Shown one piece after another: positions 7,369 through 11,420 of a DNA stretch of 11,420 nucleotides (positions within the stretch are counted from its first letter, which is position 1; every line of letters starts with the position of its first letter). The stretch lies in assembly GCA_019308525.1 (NCBI GenBank), contig JAFDIC010000084.1, positions 1 to 11,420 on the forward strand. The letters run 5' to 3'. The notes beneath the pieces are model-generated. The model was not told where the DNA came from and ran no database searches. It saw only the letters and a program-made list of their open reading frames with translations. The translations under genes were made by a program, and so were the position numbers. This DNA comes from Deltaproteobacteria bacterium (GTDB lineage Bacteria > Desulfobacterota > DSM-4660 > Desulfatiglandales > HGW-15).

Positions 7369-8409
7369 TTAATATTGATATTTACTGTTTAGATTGTCGA
7401 ATCTCTCGAGAATTTCTTTTCCATTGTAACCCTTGCTGTCAAGGAAGGCTGCATACTCGTCTCTTACCGGCTGCACAATTTTCATGGCTTTGGCCATTTC
7501 TTTCGGAGGGAAATCAAAGTATTGGGTTCCATACAGTTTTTGAGAGGCCATCATCATTTTATAATGATTTATGATAAGATTCGTATCGATATCAAATATG
7601 CGTTCGAGCCCATAGTACATTTCTTCGAGCACTTTCTGCACCTCTGGCGGAAGTTTTTTCCATGTCCTTAGATTCATCGCCCCATAACTTGTGCCAGCCC
7701 CAAAGTTGATATCGGTAACGTATTTGATCACTTCTCCAATTTTGTATTTTACTAGTAGATTGGGGTCTACAAGCATGCCGTCGATTACACCCTTTTGCAA
7801 GGCCATATACAGATCCGGAAACGGAATCGGAACAGGGTTTATCCCCAACCTTTCCATCACCTTTGCCTGCCAACGAGAAGGGGCCGCAACTTTCAGACCC
7901 TTGAAGTCTCTTACAGAAAGAACTGGTTTCTTCGTGGTTCCAAACCAAAGATAGCTAAGTGCATTGACCCAAAAGACCTTTGCTCCCCGGTATTCCCTTT
8001 CGGTTTCAGGCCATTTGGTGAGGATTTCGTAACCCAGAGTGGCCATCCTTGGACTGCGCTGGTCCATCCTGGGAATGGCGAAAAGATCGGATATTGGAAA
8101 TCGGCCCGGTGAATCAAATCCGACAAATCCCGTGGTAAAATCAGACACTCCCATAAGGGTGGAATCCCAGCATTTGTCTGGCGGAAACAGGCTGGAGAGG
8201 AAATGAGGAGTAATTCTAATTTTGTTATTCGTTATCTTGCTGACCTTGTCCCATACCGGTTTGTTTATATAAACCCAGGCTATATCGTCCGCCCCCCATG
8301 GTGACGAAAATTTTAGATTCATTGGTTTAATATCACTTGCATAAACGTGGTTTGAGGCCATCATAACTGCCAAAAACATGCCGATGGTTAGCTTAATAAT
8401 TACTTTCAT
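7369..8409 (-). CDS. TRAP transporter periplasmic substrate-binding protein, DctP family
   Basis: This 346-residue protein is the ligand receptor of the TRAP transporter. It has a Sec signal peptide (residues 1-24, cleavage after HVYA) and the DctP fold. Its long central segment DFKGLKVAAPSRWQAKVMER leads into LGINPVPIPFPDLYMALQKGVIDGM, which matches the family motif at the hinge between lobes. The conserved arginine that pairs with the ligand carboxylate in classical members such as SiaP (the R in a GLK-x-R-V motif) is alanine here (A175), with the next arginine at R179. The ligand may therefore be bound differently or not be a simple carboxylate. The usual QENP after the VDG motif is also replaced (MLVDP). 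The ATG at 8407-8409 has an AAAGGAGG site (8416-8423) six bases away. It is followed by the fused membrane subunit, so the transporter is complete. Confidence 0.94.
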   Translation of the reverse strand: MKVIIKLTIGMFLAVMMASNHVYASDIKPMNLKFSSPWGADDIAWVYINKPVWDKVSKITNNKIRITPHFLSSLFPPDKCWDSTLMGVSDFTTGFVGFDSPGRFPISDLFAIPRMDQRSPRMATLGYEILTKWPETEREYRGAKVFWVNALSYLWFGTTKKPVLSVRDFKGLKVAAPSRWQAKVMERLGINPVPIPFPDLYMALQKGVIDGMLVDPNLLVKYKIGEVIKYVTDINFGAGTSYGAMNLRTWKKLPPEVQKVLEEMYYGLERIFDIDTNLIINHYKMMMASQKLYGTQYFDFPPKEMAKAMKIVQPVRDEYAAFLDSKGYNGKEILERFDNLNSKYQY

Positions 8410-8527
8410 AGTATTCCTCCTTTTCTAAAGTTGGTTGAGACGGCTTGGCCGCACCGCACCTTGTCGAAAGTGTGTAAAGGCCGCGTTTTGTACTTGCTGA
8501 CCTTGACAAAAATCCCCGGAGCATCAT
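8393..8527 (-). CDS. Possible small leader ORF (44 aa) overlapping the dctP start
   Basis: An ATG at 8525-8527 lies nine bases from GGAGG (8537-8541) and opens a 44-residue basic peptide beginning MMLRGFLSRSASTKRG. It ends at 8393, overlapping the first 17 bases of dctP in another frame. It has no recognisable domain, signal peptide or helix. An upstream in-frame GTG (8612-8614) lacks a ribosome site. The good ribosome site and the overlap fit a leader peptide coupled to dctP translation, but a chance frame in an untranslated leader is equally possible. Confidence 0.25.
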   Translation of the reverse strand: MMLRGFLSRSASTKRGLYTLSTRCGAAKPSQPTLEKEEYYESNY

Positions 8528-8637
8528 GTCCCTGTTCCTCCGAGAACTATGCAGACACGGGCTTATCCAACGACACTCCTCCTTTTTGCCGGACTGTTCT
8601 TGACCTCTCTTCACAGATCAATTCTTCTGCCGGAGAG
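8410..8637 (-). other. Leader region between the molybdoenzyme operon and dctP
   Basis: These 228 bases separate the NrfD-like gene from dctP and are the largest gap in the right half, so a promoter for the TRAP genes is expected here. I could not find a convincing -10/-35 pair or a sigma-54 site. Three Shine-Dalgarno-like sites occur on the minus strand: AAGGAGG near 8578-8584, GGAGG at 8537-8541 and the dctP site at 8416-8423. The first has a TTG (8568-8570) seven bases on that opens a seven-codon frame ending at 8547. A small CGGC/GCCG hairpin lies near 8440-8452, without a T run. Confidence 0.45.
8416..8423 (-). promoter_or_regulatory. Strong Shine-Dalgarno site of dctP
   Basis: The minus strand reads AAAGGAGG six bases before the dctP ATG, confirming that start. 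Confidence 0.8.
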
Positions 8638-9498
8638 CTAAGGAATCGAAACGGGCAAACGTATTCCCGCACGCAGTATCCCATGCCTCAAATAGTGTCC
8701 CCCTACGAGCAAAAGAATTCCGGCCGGAACTATAAGTATAGAAGCACTATTCATCAGTGCTTGATAAGCCAGCAGTCCAAGGGGAATTAGGAGTCCAAGA
8801 ACAATGGCAAGAGTGACAAACAGGGGATCCCTTATGAGAAGATGAACTGATTCTGATACTGTAGTTCCTCCATAAGAAGCGGTACCCAGGAACGTTCCTA
8901 ATGCGATCATTTGCAAAAAGATGATAATCACCTGTGTAAACACCATTAGGCGAGGCGCCCCGGTCATTGGTGTGTCAAGTGAGGCCGAAATTACAAGAAT
9001 AACGGCATTTCCCGTGCATAAACTCGAAAAAAAGAAGAGCATCGGTAAGCCCGAGACGTTCCATAAAGGGATGCGTTTTGCGGCAGCCAGGAGAAAGCCG
9101 GAGTAAGACATTACAAATATGGCAAATACTGCGGCAATCAAACCGGTCGTCTTTACCGCGATTGAATCAATATTTGAATAATCCCTGTACACCGAATACA
9201 GATATATCACTGCAAAGACGCTGAATATGGTAATGAACCATGCACCTCTCGCCACCCATGACGATGGATTCACAACAACCCTGTAGAATCTTTTCTTGTT
9301 CCCCAGTTCGATATATAGAAGAACAGCGCCAATAATGACAAGAGAAATGCCGACAAGCATTCCTGTCTTTGCTATTTCCTCATACTTGCCCAAGAGACTG
9401 TAAAAAAAGCCAAACAAGAACGACCCTCCTCCGGCGCCTGACAGGAATGCTTCAACGGATAATAGCCAGCCGAATGTCCCTTGCTTTTCCAAATACAT
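8638..9498 (-). CDS. NrfD/PsrC-family quinone-interacting membrane subunit
   Basis: This 286-residue protein has eight predicted membrane helices at about residues 10-33, 45-66, 84-105, 114-137, 143-170, 180-205, 222-245 and 250-272, matching the eight-helix PsrC form of the NrfD family. Family features include the glycine-rich first helix (FLSGAGGGSFLFG), IELGNKKRFYRVVVNPSSW after helix 2 and GGHYLRHGILRAG at the C-terminus. In such complexes it anchors the catalytic and iron-sulfur subunits and exchanges electrons with the quinone pool. It carries no heme ligand pattern of the NarI/FdnI type. The gene starts at the ATG 9496-9498, only 12 bases after the iron-sulfur subunit gene, so they are co-transcribed. 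The ribosome site is weak (AAGGCGCGG), which fits translational coupling. Confidence 0.9.
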   Translation of the reverse strand: MYLEKQGTFGWLLSVEAFLSGAGGGSFLFGFFYSLLGKYEEIAKTGMLVGISLVIIGAVLLYIELGNKKRFYRVVVNPSSWVARGAWFITIFSVFAVIYLYSVYRDYSNIDSIAVKTTGLIAAVFAIFVMSYSGFLLAAAKRIPLWNVSGLPMLFFFSSLCTGNAVILVISASLDTPMTGAPRLMVFTQVIIIFLQMIALGTFLGTASYGGTTVSESVHLLIRDPLFVTLAIVLGLLIPLGLLAYQALMNSASILIVPAGILLLVGGHYLRHGILRAGIRLPVSIP

Positions 9499-9510
9499 GA
9501 ATTCCGCGCC

Positions 9511-10113
9511 TTACGCAGGTAGATAGAATACCGATGGTTTTGTCCCAAGCTCTTTTAGAAGTTGAAACCCTTTTCTTGATGCTATCAGTTCTGAAACCTC
9601 ACTATGCGGGTCTTCAAGATCGCCAAGGTACCTGGCCTTTCCTGGACAAACCTTGACACAGGCCGGCTCTTTGCCCTCTTCCAGCAAATGCAGACAGAAA
9701 GTGCATTTCTCTGCCACGCCAGTATTGTGTCTGCTGTATCCTATCAGTTCGCTGGGAATTTCGTATTTCCCATAGTATCCGACTCGTTCCTTGTTTAAGT
9801 ATCTCCTTCCATAGGGACAGCTTTCGACACAGCAACCGCAGCCCGCACACTTATCCGGATCGATTGATATGATTCCATCGCCGCGCTTATAGCTCGCCCC
9901 TGTTGGACATACATTTACGCAGGCTGGCTCTTCGCATTGCATGCATGGAAGAGGCAGGAAAAACCTCCTTACCAGGGGATACCTGCCTGATTCCTGGTCT
10001 TTTACAATATTCCAGAATATACCGGGCCCCGTATAGTTCTCAGCCTTGCAGGCAACCGTGCAAGTATGACAGCCAATGCATTTCTTGAGGTCTATGACCA
10101 TCCCGTACCTCAT
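9511..10113 (-). CDS. Four-cluster [4Fe-4S] electron transfer subunit (DmsB/PsrB/PhsB type)
   Basis: This 200-residue protein carries electrons between the molybdenum subunit and the membrane anchor. Four cysteine groups define four [4Fe-4S] clusters: C12-x2-C15-x2-C18-x3-C22; C57-x2-C60-x4-C65-x3-C69; C89-x2-C92-x2-C95-x3-C99; and C137-x2-C140-x11-C152-x3-C156. All 16 ligands are present, as in the DmsB/PsrB/NrfC family; an additional cysteine, C94, sits inside the third group. There is no signal peptide, as usual for a subunit exported with, or facing the same side as, its partner. I chose the ATG at 10111-10113 because it gives the standard MRYGMVIDLKKC start with a GAAGG site; the open frame to 10203 overlaps the preceding gene. 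It lies 17 bases after the molybdenum subunit gene. Confidence 0.95.
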   Translation of the reverse strand: MRYGMVIDLKKCIGCHTCTVACKAENYTGPGIFWNIVKDQESGRYPLVRRFFLPLPCMQCEEPACVNVCPTGASYKRGDGIISIDPDKCAGCGCCVESCPYGRRYLNKERVGYYGKYEIPSELIGYSRHNTGVAEKCTFCLHLLEEGKEPACVKVCPGKARYLGDLEDPHSEVSELIASRKGFQLLKELGTKPSVFYLPA

Positions 10114-10130
10114 CGTTACCTTCCCTGTCC

Positions 10131-11420
10131 TCAGCTCTGCGCCTTGTAAACTTTGGCTTTCACCAGCTGACCCTGCTGTGTACCTGTCACCCTGTCTGTC
10201 CACTTGTACTCGACCGGCAAGAGATCAGAGATTGAAACTCTGCCCTTTTCCCTGGCCCCCGGCATTGCCCAATGACCGAATTGGCCGGGAATCAGCACGA
10301 CATCGGGCCGGATCCCTTGTATCAGACACACCTTTTGCCTTACTCTTCCAAATGGGGATTCTATCCAGATCTCATCCCCCTCCTTGATTCCCCTATCTTT
10401 AGCTGCATCGGCATTCATCACAATCCTGTTTGCACCTCTTATGTGTTCAGAAATCTCATTCATCCACGGGTTATCAACATTGTTCCCCCAGCCGAAAGTG
10501 GCAAGCCGGCAATTGGTGACATAGAAATCATATTCAGGTGGAATCTCCTCAATCTTTTGCGCAAAGTATGTTGGCAACGGAACATACACATCGGTTGGCC
10601 ACCAACTGATTCCGACCTTTTTCAAGTTATGTTCCAGCTCTTCACCGGCTTTTTTCACGTCTTCCATATATGGAACCGGATATCTCAACTTTTTTCCATT
10701 CATTTCCCTGTGGATATCGTACTGGTCCTCCACACTGACGGGCCTGACAAGACCGCCATTTCTCTTGAACCATTCCAGATCATAGGCGCCGCTCGTATAG
10801 GACCTGCACTGCTTGTCCACGATTTCCTTCCAGGTATACTTCCTGTCCGTTTCCAGGGTGTAAGGTTCTTTCAAGTCGAGGAGAATATTCATCACCCTGT
10901 TGAACCTGTCCAGAAAACCCATCCTGTTAGAAAGTTCGATGAAAATGTCATTGGCGTTCCATGTATCATGTATCTTTTCGATTACCGGTTGCTGGAGCAT
11001 CAACTGGTAATATTTCCTCTGGCACACACTTCTTGTTTTGTAATAAAGCACGTACCTCTCCAGCTCAACCTCTTCCGGCAAAACGATGTCGGCAAACTCC
11101 GTCACTTCGTCAAGGGTGTAAGAAATGGTGACGACAAAGGGTATGTTCTTCAGTGCTTGTGCAACCAGTTGCTTTTTCCCCAAGGACATGAGGGGGTTTG
11201 TTCTGTACCCAATCCACATTTCAGGAGGTGGAGGAAGCGGAAAATTCTCTGGCGGATCCACCAGATTTCGCCAGTTCAGATGATCAAGCTGGAAGAAGAA
11301 ATCCATGTAGGGATCAGCACTGGCAGGTGGGACCCCGCATTGGGGTTCTTCACCGGTCATGGGGACAAGAATTTCTGCACCGCCGTAGCTCTTTGGAGGC
11401 CAGATAAAAGGCCAATGGTA
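10131..11420 (-). CDS. Molybdopterin oxidoreductase catalytic subunit, DMSO reductase superfamily (C-terminal part)
   Basis: The frame is open through the right edge; 429 C-terminal residues are visible. The first part is the end of the molybdopterin oxidoreductase domain: IGYRTNPLMS followed by IPFVVTISYTLDEVTEFADIVLPEEVELERY, the standard segment around the cofactor. The second is the dinucleotide-binding beta-barrel domain: FYVTNCRLATFGWGNNVDNPWM, then ANRIVMNADAAKDRGIKEGDEIWIESPFGRV and IRPDVVLIPGQFGHWA. With the following four-cluster and NrfD-like subunits it makes a CISM complex such as polysulfide, thiosulfate, tetrathionate or DMSO reductase, or a related oxidase or hydroxylase. The N-terminal [4Fe-4S] motif, the molybdenum ligand and any Tat signal lie outside the window, so the substrate class cannot be decided. 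A start at 11360 would be an artefact of truncation. Confidence 0.93.
   Translation of the reverse strand, partial: YHWPFIWPPKSYGGAEILVPMTGEEPQCGVPPASADPYMDFFFQLDHLNWRNLVDPPENFPLPPPPEMWIGYRTNPLMSLGKKQLVAQALKNIPFVVTISYTLDEVTEFADIVLPEEVELERYVLYYKTRSVCQRKYYQLMLQQPVIEKIHDTWNANDIFIELSNRMGFLDRFNRVMNILLDLKEPYTLETDRKYTWKEIVDKQCRSYTSGAYDLEWFKRNGGLVRPVSVEDQYDIHREMNGKKLRYPVPYMEDVKKAGEELEHNLKKVGISWWPTDVYVPLPTYFAQKIEEIPPEYDFYVTNCRLATFGWGNNVDNPWMNEISEHIRGANRIVMNADAAKDRGIKEGDEIWIESPFGRVRQKVCLIQGIRPDVVLIPGQFGHWAMPGAREKGRVSISDLLPVEYKWTDRVTGTQQGQLVKAKVYKAQS

Noticed and set aside
10114..10203. Upstream extension of the iron-sulfur subunit
   Set aside because: It overlaps the end of the molybdenum subunit gene and adds residues absent from the family; MRYGMVIDLKKC is the standard start.
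1..11420. tRNA, rRNA, CRISPR array, transposase or insertion sequence
   Set aside because: None was seen: no regularly spaced repeats, no transposase-like frame and no terminal inverted repeats of useful length.

Overview
All convincing genes in this window lie on the minus strand, so the biological order runs from right (position 11420) to left (position 1). The set of genes suggests an anaerobic or facultative Gram-negative bacterium. It combines a quinone-linked iron-sulfur/molybdenum oxidoreductase with three kinds of transporter that rely on periplasmic binding proteins. The binding proteins have ordinary Sec signal peptides and no lipobox cysteine, as expected for a cell with a periplasm. 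The mix resembles what is common in sulfate-reducing or syntrophic Desulfobacterota (former Deltaproteobacteria). That placement is inferred from gene content only; no rRNA or marker gene is present.

Region 1 (8638-11420) is the end of a three-gene CISM (complex iron-sulfur molybdoenzyme) operon. It holds the C-terminal 429 residues of a molybdopterin catalytic subunit cut by the window edge, a 200-residue protein with four [4Fe-4S] clusters, and an eight-helix NrfD/PsrC-type membrane anchor. The genes are separated by only 17 and 12 bases.

Region 2 (5359-8409) is a TRAP transporter: a DctP-type binding protein followed by a fused DctQM membrane protein. A 228-base leader with three Shine-Dalgarno-like sites and two short reading frames precedes dctP. 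An inverted repeat made of a perfect Shine-Dalgarno sequence and its complement sits between dctP and dctQM.

Region 3 (4519-5277) is a short-chain dehydrogenase/reductase with a complete catalytic tetrad. Region 4 (735-4353) is a Dpp/Opp-type ABC importer: binding protein plus two permeases. There are no ATPase genes where they would usually follow. Inverted repeats lie upstream of the binding protein gene and just after it.

Region 5 (1-734) is a 359-base gene-free stretch with short direct repeats, then the start of a TctC-type binding protein. The best start and ribosome binding site of that gene are out of frame with its conserved body. A one-base change in a run of seven T would restore the frame.

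A reasonable reading is an accessory catabolic or respiratory locus: uptake of one or more small organic substrates, oxidation or reduction by the SDR, and electron exchange with the quinone pool through the molybdoenzyme. The substrate cannot be named from the sequence, and joint function of the five regions is inference from co-orientation and spacing.
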